A program made the translations under genes and the position numbers. Below, piece by piece: positions 44,420 through 54,877 of a DNA stretch of 64,000 nucleotides; position 1 is the stretch's first letter; every line of letters begins with the position of its first letter. The notes beneath the pieces were generated by a model. That model had not been told where the DNA came from. It saw only the letters and a program-made list of their open reading frames with translations, and did no database searches. Origin of the DNA: Chitinophaga sancti (GTDB taxonomy: Bacteria > Bacteroidota > Bacteroidia > Chitinophagales > Chitinophagaceae). The stretch covers positions 5,606,001 to 5,670,000 of the forward strand of contig NZ_CP139247.1 in the NCBI RefSeq assembly GCF_034087045.1, in the 5' to 3' direction.

Positions 44420-46738
44420 CTAATTTATCTTAACAACCTTGAATGTTTTTACCCATTTTGCGGCTTCTACCCGAATTATATATGTACCGGTTTTCAAGGA
44501 AGCGCCCATGGACATCAGGCTTGAAACCGAAGTACGTTTAACCGTTTCAAGCTGCCTGCCTGCAAGGTCGCATATAATAATACGTTTTACTTCCTCAGTT
44601 TTGTCAATCGCTATATTAAAAGTTGACGTGAAAGGATTTGGGTATAATGACACATGATGGTTGGTTGACTCATGTGCCTGCTGCAATGATAAAGAATCCG
44701 TAGCTGTTGATTTCCGGGCCTGAGCAACAGTCCCTATTGACCATAACTGATTATTACTGCTGCTTTCTGACCATTGCCCTGCATCAGCGCCGTTGGTATT
44801 CTGGCCCAGGCCGTCCAGGTATAATCCGGTAGCACGATTCTTCAGCTTGATATAACTTCCTGATGTAACCTGCTGCCATTGCTGGTTATAGCTGTTACTA
44901 CTGCTCCATTGTCCTGCTATAGAGCCATTGGATGTTCTGCCCATGCCATCAAGATACAGGCCGGAAGCACGGTTTTTAATCCTTACATAGCCATCGTTAG
45001 TTTCCAGGGTCCATTGCTGTGCATCACTGCCGCTGTTACTCCATTGCCCCACATTGGATCCATCGGAGTACCTGTACATACCATCCATCAGTAATCCGGT
45101 GGTACGGTTTGCCAGCGTCACGTACGTAACAGGAACAGTGGCTTTATGCAGCAGAATTGCCGTTGTAGAAAGAGCCGGCACAGTGATGGTAATTGAATTT
45201 GAGTTTGCGGCTACGGTATTTTGTTGAAGGGCATTTTGCGTGTGCGATACAAAACTTTCCGTGGCCGGTAAAGATGACAACTGTAATGTCTGGTAGTTTC
45301 CATTGGCAACATCGAAATTGCTTAAATTGATGGTAACGGTGCGGGAATTAGTCCTATCACGGTTTACCAGTATCACGGTTAAAGAGTCGGCATTTTCATT
45401 TACAGAAGAGTAAGCAGATACCGTATTTTCGAGAGAGGAAGTACTTGAAACACTATATTTCTTTGCATTCCTGCTAAAGAGGTGTAATGTTTCCCACATG
45501 CCAACAGACCAGTTCCAGGGAGAAAAGAATTCAACGCCATTGTTGGCAAATGTACCAAGATGCGAAGCATATATTACAGATTCAAGGCTTGGGTTACTGC
45601 TTGACATGGTCCCCCATTCGCTTATACCACATGTGATGCCATGGTTCGCGCCAAAATGTTCGGTCAACCAGCCCTCGATACGCTTGAAAATATATTGTTT
45701 TGTCAATGAGGCATCCCATCCGCCAGTGAGTGTTTTAATACCATTTGAACCCGGATAGTCATATGTTGTATCATAATAAATCCTGTGCCCCTGCAGTGCC
45801 GCATCGTCATCGCTATTATACCAGGGATAGTTGTGAATATCTACTACATCAACCAGCTTGATACCGGTTGCCTTATACTCATCTCCAAGGCGTTTTATAA
45901 AATACTCAAGCCAGCAATAATACCTGCCATTTACGTAAATACTTTCATTTGACCATTTGTACCATTGCCATTCCGAAGTGGTAACAGGTCCGCAGAGCTT
46001 AATACCAGGATATAAAGCTTTGGCTTTTTTTGCCAGTGTAATGTAGTTATCCATAAAAGTTGCGGCAGATATCTGCGTTGGCATGGCATAATCATGGGTA
46101 CCACTCCAGATATCTACTTCATTATCCATATTCCAATATAAAAATTTATTTTTGTTTAGTCCTAAACCATTGGTCCCAAACCAGTGATTAAGGATTCCCA
46201 CAGAAGAGTCGGCAGGCCATAACTGTGTAAATAAATTAATATCGCCTTCTACCAAAGCCTTACCGGAAGGGTCCTGCGTATTGGGTACACCTCCGCCGGC
46301 TAAATTCTGACCAACCCCAGCCCAATACTGAGACTGGTTGTAAGCCCAATCATCGAAGTTGTTATTGGTGTTGGATGCCGCTCTACCCAGTAATTGAAAG
46401 GCAAACATACCCTGTATATCAGGATAATTGGCTGCAATGTTTTGTGCATATGCATCCCAATCAGTTCCATACACATTATTATACCAGTCCGGATGGACCG
46501 TAATTTTTTTACGCCAGTTATAACATGTTGCGTTATTACCTCCGTTCATACGGGCAAAACGTAAACCAGCGTCTTTATAAAATTGTACCGATTTATCAAA
46601 GCCTTCGTTTCGGCCATATATGTATGGAGAAATCAAGCGTTTGTTTTGAGTTGAATTAATTGAGATAGTAACATTTTGTGCAATGGCGGTATAAAGTATA
46701 ACGTGGCACAACAAAAGCAATATGGTTTTCTTACTCAT
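44420..46738 (-). CDS. GH44 endoglucanase/xyloglucanase with ricin-type lectin and T9SS tail
   Basis: 772 residues from the ATG at 46738 (signal peptide MSKKTILLLLCHVILYTAIA). The GH44 pattern is clear: LISPYIYGRNEGF, MNGGNNATCYNW, acid/base Glu in YWNMDNEVDIWSGTH (~207) and nucleophile Glu in GISEWGT (~373). A beta-sandwich follows, then a ricin-type trefoil near residues 535-680 with three QxW repeats (QQWTL, QQWQQ, QLWSI). The last ~80 residues are a type IX secretion sorting domain (SLYPNPFTSTFNIAI). GH44 enzymes cut beta-1,4-glucan backbones and often xyloglucan. It is the only T9SS cargo in the PUL. Confidence 0.85.
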   Translation of the reverse strand: MSKKTILLLLCHVILYTAIAQNVTISINSTQNKRLISPYIYGRNEGFDKSVQFYKDAGLRFARMNGGNNATCYNWRKKITVHPDWYNNVYGTDWDAYAQNIAANYPDIQGMFAFQLLGRAASNTNNNFDDWAYNQSQYWAGVGQNLAGGGVPNTQDPSGKALVEGDINLFTQLWPADSSVGILNHWFGTNGLGLNKNKFLYWNMDNEVDIWSGTHDYAMPTQISAATFMDNYITLAKKAKALYPGIKLCGPVTTSEWQWYKWSNESIYVNGRYYCWLEYFIKRLGDEYKATGIKLVDVVDIHNYPWYNSDDDAALQGHRIYYDTTYDYPGSNGIKTLTGGWDASLTKQYIFKRIEGWLTEHFGANHGITCGISEWGTMSSSNPSLESVIYASHLGTFANNGVEFFSPWNWSVGMWETLHLFSRNAKKYSVSSTSSLENTVSAYSSVNENADSLTVILVNRDRTNSRTVTINLSNFDVANGNYQTLQLSSLPATESFVSHTQNALQQNTVAANSNSITITVPALSTTAILLHKATVPVTYVTLANRTTGLLMDGMYRYSDGSNVGQWSNSGSDAQQWTLETNDGYVRIKNRASGLYLDGMGRTSNGSIAGQWSSSNSYNQQWQQVTSGSYIKLKNRATGLYLDGLGQNTNGADAGQWSESSSNNQLWSIGTVAQARKSTATDSLSLQQAHESTNHHVSLYPNPFTSTFNIAIDKTEEVKRIIICDLAGRQLETVKRTSVSSLMSMGASLKTGTYIIRVEAAKWVKTFKVVKIN

Positions 46739-46834
46739 TGTTTTGTTTTTACTAATTGTTTGCAATAGAATTTTCACCCAATAGTTCTGCCGCCGTATCA
46801 ACCTGGAACGGCGCGTCGTTTAATACCTATATCA

Positions 46835-48427
46835 TTAAAGTTTGATCATATTTAAAAAGAAAACATCGTTCTCACGCATCTCCAATTCTTTTGTAAAAGG
46901 GACACCTGCTTTTACAGCAATAATTTCCCTGGTAACGGGCGAACCATCGTTTTGCTTCTTTATTTGTTCTACTTCCTGTCTGTTTAGCTGTGCCGGCTTT
47001 CCCATGGCGAGATAACTGGAATATGCATCATTGCTATGATAGCCAACTTTATATATTTCGAGTGCATACGTCCCATCAGGCACATTTACAATATTTACCT
47101 TCAGTTTTCCTTTTGATTTTGAAGGAAGATCGCGGATATAATATTGCTGATTATGTACAGAATCGCCTGGATGAGTATTGGTAAAATCCCAGGCCAGCGC
47201 CTGGATATTTCCTGTGGAATCCCTGCATACCCAGGAAGTGGAATCGTTATTGACCAATTCAATACTTCCCAGCCTGTTCATAAACTGGTAGGCATAGAAC
47301 ACCGGTTTGTTGATTCCCTGAGTGTTCAGCATACCGAAACCACCGTGAAACGGCGTAAAACGTGGTCCTGGCTCTTCGAAAATGTCAGTAAATACCCAAT
47401 ATGACATTGAATTGGCCGCCTTACCCACCTGCTTTATTTTTTGTAGTACATAGGCAGCTTCATGATAGCTGTCGTGGATAGGATCGGCCGGGGTATAAGA
47501 AGCGCTCCATTCAGTGTAATGAAGCTCCAGGTGAGGCATAGTGGAACTGTCAATTTCCTTCCGCGATTGAAGTACATCACCGCTAACGCTCATGGGATTT
47601 TTATCAAGAACGGTACCTGAGTTCCCAAATTCATCGAGATATCCCTGCTTTACGCCATAGGCGTGGGTGCTGATGAAATCTATCGGCACATTATTTTTTC
47701 CACAATAGGCAATCATTTCAGGCTCCCAGGCAGCTCCGGCTGTACCCGGGCCACCTACGCGATAAGAGGAATTAACGCTTTTAATAGCCTTCGCGCTGTA
47801 GGTATATAATTTGAAGTAGTCTTCCTGTGTTCCCGCCCAGAAACCATCCAGGTTAGGCTCGTTCCAGACTTCGAAATACCAGGTTTTTACTTCCTCAGCG
47901 CCATAACGTTCCGTAAAATGCCTGGTAAGATCCCTGACCAATGCTGCCCATTTTTCGTAGTCCTTTGGCGGGGTTACATTACCCCGCCACCAGAAGATAG
48001 TTTTGGACCCGCTGGCCAGCGCAGCAGGCATAAAGCCTAACTCAACAAAGGGCTTCATGCCTATGCTATGTAAAAAGTCGAATAAAACATCAATGTACAT
48101 ATAGTTGTACATCGGGTTGCCCTTACTGTCGACAGTATAAACCGCCATGTCGTCTGTCAACAGTCCATGCATACGGATATACCTGAAACCGCATTCTTTT
48201 CTTACATAGGCAAGCTGCTGCTGCCAGTCTGCCCGAAGTCCTTCGTTCGCGCGGCCTGCGCCAACACAGTCATTAAACATCGTGTTCAGTTTTCCCGATG
48301 TTTTGTTGAAATCAATATTGATAACCCTGTCCGGGATGATTGGCGGTTGCTGTTTTTTTGTTTGAGCAACCAATATGTCAGAAATGGTTAAAAGCAGTAG
48401 TGTCAATAGTAATGTAATTCCTTTCAT
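46835..48427 (-). CDS. GH39 family glycosidase
   Basis: 530 residues with a signal peptide (MKGITLLLTLLLLTISDILVAQ). The TIM barrel shows FRYIRMHGLLTDDM, acid/base Glu in FEVWNEPNLDGFW (~190) and nucleophile Glu in ELHYTEWSASY (~305). A C-terminal beta domain follows. GH39 members are mostly beta-xylosidases, with some alpha-L-iduronidases and arabinosidases. Here a xylosidase or arabinosidase acting on hemicellulose oligosaccharides is likely. The gap of 27 bp to GH42 shows co-transcription. Confidence 0.85.
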   Translation of the reverse strand: MKGITLLLTLLLLTISDILVAQTKKQQPPIIPDRVINIDFNKTSGKLNTMFNDCVGAGRANEGLRADWQQQLAYVRKECGFRYIRMHGLLTDDMAVYTVDSKGNPMYNYMYIDVLFDFLHSIGMKPFVELGFMPAALASGSKTIFWWRGNVTPPKDYEKWAALVRDLTRHFTERYGAEEVKTWYFEVWNEPNLDGFWAGTQEDYFKLYTYSAKAIKSVNSSYRVGGPGTAGAAWEPEMIAYCGKNNVPIDFISTHAYGVKQGYLDEFGNSGTVLDKNPMSVSGDVLQSRKEIDSSTMPHLELHYTEWSASYTPADPIHDSYHEAAYVLQKIKQVGKAANSMSYWVFTDIFEEPGPRFTPFHGGFGMLNTQGINKPVFYAYQFMNRLGSIELVNNDSTSWVCRDSTGNIQALAWDFTNTHPGDSVHNQQYYIRDLPSKSKGKLKVNIVNVPDGTYALEIYKVGYHSNDAYSSYLAMGKPAQLNRQEVEQIKKQNDGSPVTREIIAVKAGVPFTKELEMRENDVFFLNMIKL

Positions 48428-48454
48428 TTTATAATATTTTAACCTTTGTTTTAA

Positions 48455-50542
48455 TTACTCGCTCCAGACCAGCACTCCACCAGGCGTTAATATTTTATCG
48501 CCCACAATAACACTGGCTGATTGCCCCATATTCATCGTATAATTCTCCGAAGAATAATTTACGGCCACATAAAAGCCATCCCGCCAATACACAAATACGC
48601 CAGGGGGATAATTTTCAGTGGTAATACCTGCGCTGTTATAAATCTGTTTCAGTAAGTCCGCTTCCAGTTTAGCATCATCTGTATCCACACCGATATAGGT
48701 AACAGTACCTTTGCCAACCTTATGTTTCACAACTGCTGCTTTTCCGCTATAAAACTGGTTATCAAATACAGCGAGTGTTTCTGTATGCTTATCAGGTGCA
48801 AGTAAATCGGCCCAGTTATTCCAACTGTAATGGGTAGTACCCATCAGGAGATCGCCTTTGGCGTTACCAGAAAGCATATCTGTTGCTTTCACCTGCGCAC
48901 CTATCAGTCCTGATATAGGAGCGGCGCATTCGGCCTCCCAGAAATGTCCCATGCGATCTTTAGTGGCTGTACGGCAGGTAAGAATCAGGTGCCCTCCGTT
49001 TGCAGCGTATTCCTGCCACTTTTTTACTAAAGCACTATCCACCATCTCGTAGGCCGGAATAATCACAAATTTGTACTTCGACAAATCAGCCGTCTCCGGG
49101 ATCACATCTACAGGGGCTCCAAATGACTTTGCTATTTCCAGGAATTTAATCGGATAATTCCAGGTATCCCATTGCGAGGTCTGTTTTTGCCGGTCAATCG
49201 TCCAGTAATTTTCCAGGTTCCAGAGAATAGCTGTTGACCGGGCAGCCAGTTTTTCAGGCATGGAAGTTCCAGGCTTATATCGTTTCCGCAGTTCCTTTAT
49301 TTCTTTCATGTATTGCATGTATTCCTCACCACCCTGCGAAGGGGTTACACCATCTGTTTGTATTACACCCGCATGGTATTGCTCCGCACTATAATTGATC
49401 TGACGAAACCGGTAGGAACAGGCAAGCTTTCCGCCTGCTGCAAAAGTGTGGTATAGCCACATTCGTACAGTACCGGGTAACAGCAATGGGTTGTAACTAC
49501 CCCAGTTTACCGGGCCGGGTTGAATTTCCATTACTCCCGACACGCCCCCTACTGATTTATAATATTCAGCTGCAAACAGGATAACGCTGCTGTTTCCCAA
49601 CCTGAATCCAAGATCCCCAATATTATGGGTACCTCCATTTGGATAAGCGGTATAGGTTGCAAAATCCAGCTGTTTTGTCCGCCGCGGATCAGCACCCGTG
49701 GATACCGCTGTATAATTGGTCGTCACAAACTGGTCCTTCGAAATGAAGCGTCGAAGTGTAGCTGCCTGAAAATCGAGGAATTCCGCCTGGGCGTCGGCCG
49801 AATACCTTTTAAAATCAAGCAAAGCATGAGGGTTATTGCCCCACCAGCCCACCAGGGTGGTATTGGGAATGATAACCTGGTTGAAGTCGTTGTACCACTG
49901 ACTCCAGAAGGCAGTACCCCAGGCGGTATTTAGCGCATCTATTGTGTTGTATTTGTTTTTTAGCCACTGCCTGAATGCTTCCTGTGAAGCCGGACTGTAA
50001 TCAGGTTTGGCATCAGGCTCATTATCAAGTTGCCAGCCAATCACATTTTTATGTTGTCCGTAACGCCTGGCCATTTCAACTACAATTTTTTCTACAAACC
50101 TGCGATAGGCAGGATGAACGATTGATCCTAATCCACGTGTGCCATGCTCTCCACGGATATAATGACCGTCCATCACAAAAGTTTCCGGATAATTTGTTCT
50201 CATCCAGGCTGGCGTGGTGGCGGAAGGAGTACACATCACCACTTTCAGGTTGTATTTGGTACAGAGGGCTATCACCTTATCCAGCCATGCAAACTCAAAT
50301 TTCCCTTCTTCTGGCTCCATTTTAAACCACGCAAATTCAGCCAGGTGTACAAACTCATAGCCCATACCTGCAATTTTCTTTATATCCCGCTCCCACTGGT
50401 TTTCGTTCCAATGCTCGGGATAGTAATAAATGCCGGTCGTAGTGAGATGCTTCTCCTGAAAAAAGGGATTGACTACCTGTGCTGTCGCATTCAATCCTAT
50501 GATCAAAATGGTGATAATAAAAAGTATGGAAGATTTATTCAT
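48455..50542 (-). CDS. GH42 beta-galactosidase
   Basis: 695 residues, secreted (MNKSSILFIITILIIGLNATAQ). The GH42 barrel shows GIYYYPEHWNENQWERDI, VHLAEFAWFKMEPEEGKFEF, acid/base Glu in GWQLDNEPDAKP (~174) and nucleophile Glu in VMEIQPGPVNWG (~337). A trimerisation-type domain (KYKFVIIPAYEMVD, GGHLILTCRT) and a small C-terminal beta domain follow. It releases beta-linked galactose. Together with GH2 it gives the locus two galactosidase families. Only 11 bp separate it from the GH5 gene. Confidence 0.9.
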   Translation of the reverse strand: MNKSSILFIITILIIGLNATAQVVNPFFQEKHLTTTGIYYYPEHWNENQWERDIKKIAGMGYEFVHLAEFAWFKMEPEEGKFEFAWLDKVIALCTKYNLKVVMCTPSATTPAWMRTNYPETFVMDGHYIRGEHGTRGLGSIVHPAYRRFVEKIVVEMARRYGQHKNVIGWQLDNEPDAKPDYSPASQEAFRQWLKNKYNTIDALNTAWGTAFWSQWYNDFNQVIIPNTTLVGWWGNNPHALLDFKRYSADAQAEFLDFQAATLRRFISKDQFVTTNYTAVSTGADPRRTKQLDFATYTAYPNGGTHNIGDLGFRLGNSSVILFAAEYYKSVGGVSGVMEIQPGPVNWGSYNPLLLPGTVRMWLYHTFAAGGKLACSYRFRQINYSAEQYHAGVIQTDGVTPSQGGEEYMQYMKEIKELRKRYKPGTSMPEKLAARSTAILWNLENYWTIDRQKQTSQWDTWNYPIKFLEIAKSFGAPVDVIPETADLSKYKFVIIPAYEMVDSALVKKWQEYAANGGHLILTCRTATKDRMGHFWEAECAAPISGLIGAQVKATDMLSGNAKGDLLMGTTHYSWNNWADLLAPDKHTETLAVFDNQFYSGKAAVVKHKVGKGTVTYIGVDTDDAKLEADLLKQIYNSAGITTENYPPGVFVYWRDGFYVAVNYSSENYTMNMGQSASVIVGDKILTPGGVLVWSE

Positions 50543-50553
50543 CTGAAGATATT

Positions 50554-52005
50554 TTAAAGACCACCGGCCACAAGGGCATCAATGGTACGTTTATCAAGCA
50601 CCGTATTATTTCTCCGGTCCAAAGCACCACCTGTATCCCAGAAAAAGGGTTTCATACCATTGGCGAGTGCCTGTTTAGTTATATAGGTCAACCAATAATC
50701 AACGGCGTCGTTGTGGGTGTCCGGATCTTTAGGAACATATTTACCCCCGTTACGTCTGTAGGCTCCGTATTCGCCCAGTATAACAGGAATTTGTTTGTCT
50801 GTAAATTTGGTCTTCATACTACCAAAGGATTTGTTTACGTCACTTTCTTCTCCCGAGGTGGCATTCCGATCAGGTTCAATGGTTGAATGATGTTCTGCAC
50901 CCCAGTAGTAGCATACTTTACCCCAGGACGCATCTTCTTCCATTAAACAGAACTGGTATGGAGTATAGTAATGAACTTCCACCATCATGCGATCTTTCAC
51001 GATATCTGAGGGGAGTGTATTCATCAGGTTATTGGTTTTGTCAATATCCGTTGACGGCCCCTGCACCACTAGTACCCGGTAGCTGTTACGTCCACCAGTG
51101 GAGCGAACTGCATTGATGAAGGTTTGATGATACCCGGTGAGTATTTCCATTTGCTCCGCATTTTCGGCCGGAGGTTCATTGGCGCTGGCAAACATCAGGT
51201 GTTCATCAAAATCACGCATGGTGGTCGCAATCTGTTCCCAGAATGCTTTTTGTTTGGCATTGACTGAATCCTGCTTTGCCTTATTGATATTGTGATCCAG
51301 CCAGCCGCCATCCCAGTGAATATTGAGTAAAACGTACATGTCGTTATTTACACAATATTGAACCACCAGTTTTACACGTTCGAGCCATGCATCCTGGATC
51401 CTGGCTGTTGCTTTGTCAGAATGCTGGTTCCACGAAACCGGAAGGCGGATGGCATTAAATCCCTGTTGTTTTACAAATTGAATGTAACTTTCACTAATCA
51501 AAGGATTTCCCCATGCAGTTTCTCCTCCAATAGCTTCCATGGTATTGCCAATGTTCCAGCCCAGTTTAAATTTAGCGACCAACTGTACAGCGGTACTTTC
51601 CATACCGGTTGAATTAGCCGGAGCAGGTGATGTGTTGTAGCCAGGATATAAACTGCTGGCTTGTGAGATGTTAATCCTGCGCATCTGACTATTTCCTGCA
51701 TTTACCACCAGTACAGCCGATCTGGTTGCACCAGTGGTATTGGGTGTGGTCGTCAACCGAACGGAAGCCTTGCTACCATTACCGGTTGACTGACTTAACG
51801 CCAACCAGGAAGAACCAGGATTATTAATAGTCCAATCTACGTTACTGGAAATCGTTATATCCGAGGCGCCTCCATCTGCCTCAAAAACAATTTCAGATAA
51901 GGAAACCTCCAATTCAGGCGTAATTACGTTCTTTTTACTACAATAGGCAAACGTTACAACGGAAATCATTAATCCGATAAATCCGCACAAACCTCTTGTT
52001 GTCAT
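50554..52005 (-). CDS. GH5 (subfamily-4-like) endoglucanase/xyloglucanase lipoprotein with BACON domain
   Basis: 483 residues. The lipobox-like TFAYCS near residue 22 makes it a surface lipoprotein. Residues about 30-115 are a BACON domain (VSLSEIVFEADGGASDITIS...VDWTI). The barrel has FKLGWNIGNTMEAIGGETAWGNP, acid/base Glu in ASANEPPAE (~276) and nucleophile Glu in VILGEYGAY (~410). The layout is that of the anchored GH5_4 xyloglucanase of Bacteroides ovatus (BoGH5A): lipid anchor, BACON, catalytic barrel. It would make the first cuts in the polymer at the cell surface. Confidence 0.9.
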   Translation of the reverse strand: MTTRGLCGFIGLMISVVTFAYCSKKNVITPELEVSLSEIVFEADGGASDITISSNVDWTINNPGSSWLALSQSTGNGSKASVRLTTTPNTTGATRSAVLVVNAGNSQMRRINISQASSLYPGYNTSPAPANSTGMESTAVQLVAKFKLGWNIGNTMEAIGGETAWGNPLISESYIQFVKQQGFNAIRLPVSWNQHSDKATARIQDAWLERVKLVVQYCVNNDMYVLLNIHWDGGWLDHNINKAKQDSVNAKQKAFWEQIATTMRDFDEHLMFASANEPPAENAEQMEILTGYHQTFINAVRSTGGRNSYRVLVVQGPSTDIDKTNNLMNTLPSDIVKDRMMVEVHYYTPYQFCLMEEDASWGKVCYYWGAEHHSTIEPDRNATSGEESDVNKSFGSMKTKFTDKQIPVILGEYGAYRRNGGKYVPKDPDTHNDAVDYWLTYITKQALANGMKPFFWDTGGALDRRNNTVLDKRTIDALVAGGL

Positions 52006-52035
52006 AATTATGATATTTGGTTAAAAATTTCGATA

Positions 52036-53253
52036 CTATTGAATCTTCACTACCCTGATATTATCGATGGCGGCATGTAAACCAGAGGCCGAAGGAGAGG
52101 CAGAAAAATTTTTGGTATGGATATTTACAGATCCATTGGCCGAACTGCCCAGCAAAGTGGTCAGGCTTTCAGCGGCCGCACCTTTACCGTCATTGGTCCT
52201 GAACATTGATAATGGAATGGTGACGGTGCGCCAACCCTTAGTGGTAAAAGGGGAAACAGTGCCATCTGAGCCTTGCCACGGCTCATAGCGAGCCATATAG
52301 TCAAATGAGTTCCCTTTTACTACATACATAGAAGTGCCGGTCCATGCAGCAGGAACACTGATCTCAAACTTAATAGCGTATTGATCAACAGGAACGGCTA
52401 AACTGTCCTGAGGAATCCACTGTACATCGTTGGTATTTATACTCCGTTGCCAATTCCACCAATTGCCATCACCGGCAGGCAGAATATCATTGTTTAACAC
52501 AGCATAATAGCCCCTGTTCCCAGGGAAATTGACGCTGCTATTATCTGTGCCGGTGCCCCAGCTTAAAGTATTGATATTATCAAAATCACAGAGAACGCCG
52601 GTCACAGGATCGTTTACATTAAAGGCAGTGACCACCGTACCGGATTTTGTGCTGATCTCTACGGGGCCACTATGTGAAAGCGCCGGTAGTACAAATCCGA
52701 TAGATGTACCATTACTGGCTGATGTATATTCGGTAATTGGCGTACCGGCAAAAGTTATTTCGTTTATAAAAAACAGATTTAACCCGGAGATATAAACAGA
52801 ATCACCCTCGTGGGCATTTTCGTTGGAAATACTGCTAATGGTGGGCGGTGGCGCCACGATGGCGAATGAAAACGTGGTAGTTCCGTGTTTGGTATCATAG
52901 CGGATAGTATTCAGGCTTTCCGCAGGCACTGTTGGAAATGGAATTATATCGGGTACCAATACGGTAGCACTGGTATCTGAAAACATGATGCTATTGATAG
53001 TGGCGGGTACGCCATTAAAGGAGATCTGAACGGCATCCTTTAAGTTATGTCCTATCAACACTATCCATTGACCAGTAGTGATGGAATTAACAAGCGTATC
53101 AGCAGGAGAAGCTGCATAATTTCTAACGTTTGTTATGACAGGTGCGCCATCCAAAGAATCCTTCTTACAGGCTGCATGCAGCAGGGCAAAGACAGCAGTA
53201 AGCGACAAAAACAGCAACCTGGGGTAACGCTGGTTGAATATTATTTTATTCAC
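52036..53253 (-). CDS. Surface glycan-binding lipoprotein with IPT/TIG domains
   Basis: 405 residues from a GTG at 53253. The lipobox is LLHAACKKD near residue 29. Two IPT/TIG-like domains follow (GAPVITNVRNY...TGQWIVLIGHNL; PPTISSISNENAHEGDSVYISGLNLF). The C-terminal ~190 residues are a glycan-binding beta-sandwich (WWNWQRSINTND, KFEISVPAAW). It is the usual third gene of a PUL and holds the polysaccharide at the surface next to SusD. It lies 21 bp behind SusD. Confidence 0.85.
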   Translation of the reverse strand: MNKIIFNQRYPRLLFLSLTAVFALLHAACKKDSLDGAPVITNVRNYAASPADTLVNSITTGQWIVLIGHNLKDAVQISFNGVPATINSIMFSDTSATVLVPDIIPFPTVPAESLNTIRYDTKHGTTTFSFAIVAPPPTISSISNENAHEGDSVYISGLNLFFINEITFAGTPITEYTSASNGTSIGFVLPALSHSGPVEISTKSGTVVTAFNVNDPVTGVLCDFDNINTLSWGTGTDNSSVNFPGNRGYYAVLNNDILPAGDGNWWNWQRSINTNDVQWIPQDSLAVPVDQYAIKFEISVPAAWTGTSMYVVKGNSFDYMARYEPWQGSDGTVSPFTTKGWRTVTIPLSMFRTNDGKGAAAESLTTLLGSSANGSVNIHTKNFSASPSASGLHAAIDNIRVVKIQ

Positions 53254-53274
53254 GGTATAATAGTTTTAGAATTA

Positions 53275-54852
53275 TTAATAATAAGATACCGGGTCTTCCA
53301 GCAGTTTAGGATTGGCCGTCACCTCTGAAGAAGGTATGGGAAAAGAGAAGCTTTGAATAGTAGCAGGCGTAACAGCGCCAAATGGATCTTTGGGTGTTAC
53401 CACACCATCCGAAATGGTAAATGTTACACGACTTTCCCCATTTAATTTGCTGATGGCCTTGGCAGCGTTGTAATAAGATAACCTAACCAGGTCAATCCAA
53501 TATTGTCCCTCTGCCGCGAGTTCGATTCTTCTCTCAATTATCAGGCTGTCAATATCTATCATAGGGGCTGGATCCATTCCGGCTCTTTCACGAACTTTGT
53601 TAAAGTAAAGCAACGCATCGCCATCTGCAGTAACACTGCTGTTACCAAGTATTGATTCTGCATAAATGAGGTAAACATCCGCCAGTCTTAATAAAGCATT
53701 ATGTTCTGTAGAGGAAGTCAGGTTCATTGTTGGTGCATTGTTGTCTTTGTTTGTACCAATAATATGTTTCTTCAATCCTGCATCTCCCCCAAATTTATAT
53801 CCTCCGCCTGCTGCGTTCAACTCAGGGTAATAATCTCCTTTAATCATAAAAGTTGCCTTCCGCCTTATAGAATCCCGTGTGGCGTAAAGATTATACATAT
53901 CCACGGTTGGGGCGATAGCAAACCAGCCCGCCGAGCCATTGGCAGATATTTCTGTACCACCCGGAGAATAGATCTGTAGCATATTTCCTTCCAGCCAACC
54001 TCCTCCCGGAGCCCATTGCAATGCAAACAATGATTCCGGATTATCGTTAAACTGGGATTTAAAGATGTCGGCATAGTTAGCAACCAATGTGAGGCCACTG
54101 TTCTTACACACATTTCCGGCGTATTTTCTTGCACTATCCAGGTAAGCCTGGTTCCTGGTACCTCCGGACTGATTTAATCCGGATGCTGTCAGATATACCT
54201 TACTTAACATTCCTTGTGCTGACCACGTAGTTACTCTTCCGGCGGCATCGGTAGTCGGGAGATGCCCGGCTGCAAAAGTCAGGTCATTGATGGCGAATTT
54301 ATATACGTCCTCCGTTTTTATACGGTTAACCAGTGGAGATACAATCAGTTTACTGTTATCTTCAATTACGGGTACAGCTCCCCATAATACCGCCAGATTA
54401 TAATACGCAAATCCACGTATAAAACGGGCTTCAGCGATAGCAGCATTCTTATCCACGTCTGGAATGGAAGCCGGCGCCTTTTGAATGATAGCATTAATGG
54501 TAACATTACAATGTGCAATGACTTTATACATTCCTTTCCAGTTGGAAATCATGATGCCGTTTAATCCGGTAACAGTAAAAGTATTAAGCTGTACAGCATC
54601 TCCCCAGAAATTAACCGCCATATTTCCACTCAGCACATCGCCAACAGGTAAATAACAACTATAATTCCAGTCAGCCCAGGGTGTACCTGCATACAATGCA
54701 GCCGTTGCCAACCGAAGATCATCGGTAGTTTGATAAAAATTATCAGCACTTATCTGCGACAGGGGTGGACGATCCAAAAAGCTTTTGGAACATCCTGTCA
54801 TAGCTATCGTAATTAACAGCAAGACAATAATTTTATCCAATATTGATCTCAT
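53275..54852 (-). CDS. susD: SusD/RagB family nutrient-binding lipoprotein
   Basis: 525 residues. The lipobox is AMTGCSKSFLDRPP (Cys ~21). Typical SusD stretches are AEARFIRGFAYYNLAVLWGAVPVI, LRLADVYLIYAE and IIERRIELAAEGQYWIDLVRL, ending with SFPIPSSEVTANP. It forms a lid over the SusC channel and presents oligosaccharides. It starts 25 bp after the SusC stop. The symbol is used in the family sense only. Confidence 0.92.
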   Translation of the reverse strand: MRSILDKIIVLLLITIAMTGCSKSFLDRPPLSQISADNFYQTTDDLRLATAALYAGTPWADWNYSCYLPVGDVLSGNMAVNFWGDAVQLNTFTVTGLNGIMISNWKGMYKVIAHCNVTINAIIQKAPASIPDVDKNAAIAEARFIRGFAYYNLAVLWGAVPVIEDNSKLIVSPLVNRIKTEDVYKFAINDLTFAAGHLPTTDAAGRVTTWSAQGMLSKVYLTASGLNQSGGTRNQAYLDSARKYAGNVCKNSGLTLVANYADIFKSQFNDNPESLFALQWAPGGGWLEGNMLQIYSPGGTEISANGSAGWFAIAPTVDMYNLYATRDSIRRKATFMIKGDYYPELNAAGGGYKFGGDAGLKKHIIGTNKDNNAPTMNLTSSTEHNALLRLADVYLIYAESILGNSSVTADGDALLYFNKVRERAGMDPAPMIDIDSLIIERRIELAAEGQYWIDLVRLSYYNAAKAISKLNGESRVTFTISDGVVTPKDPFGAVTPATIQSFSFPIPSSEVTANPKLLEDPVSYY

Positions 54853-54877
54853 AATTATATATTAACAGATGAATATT

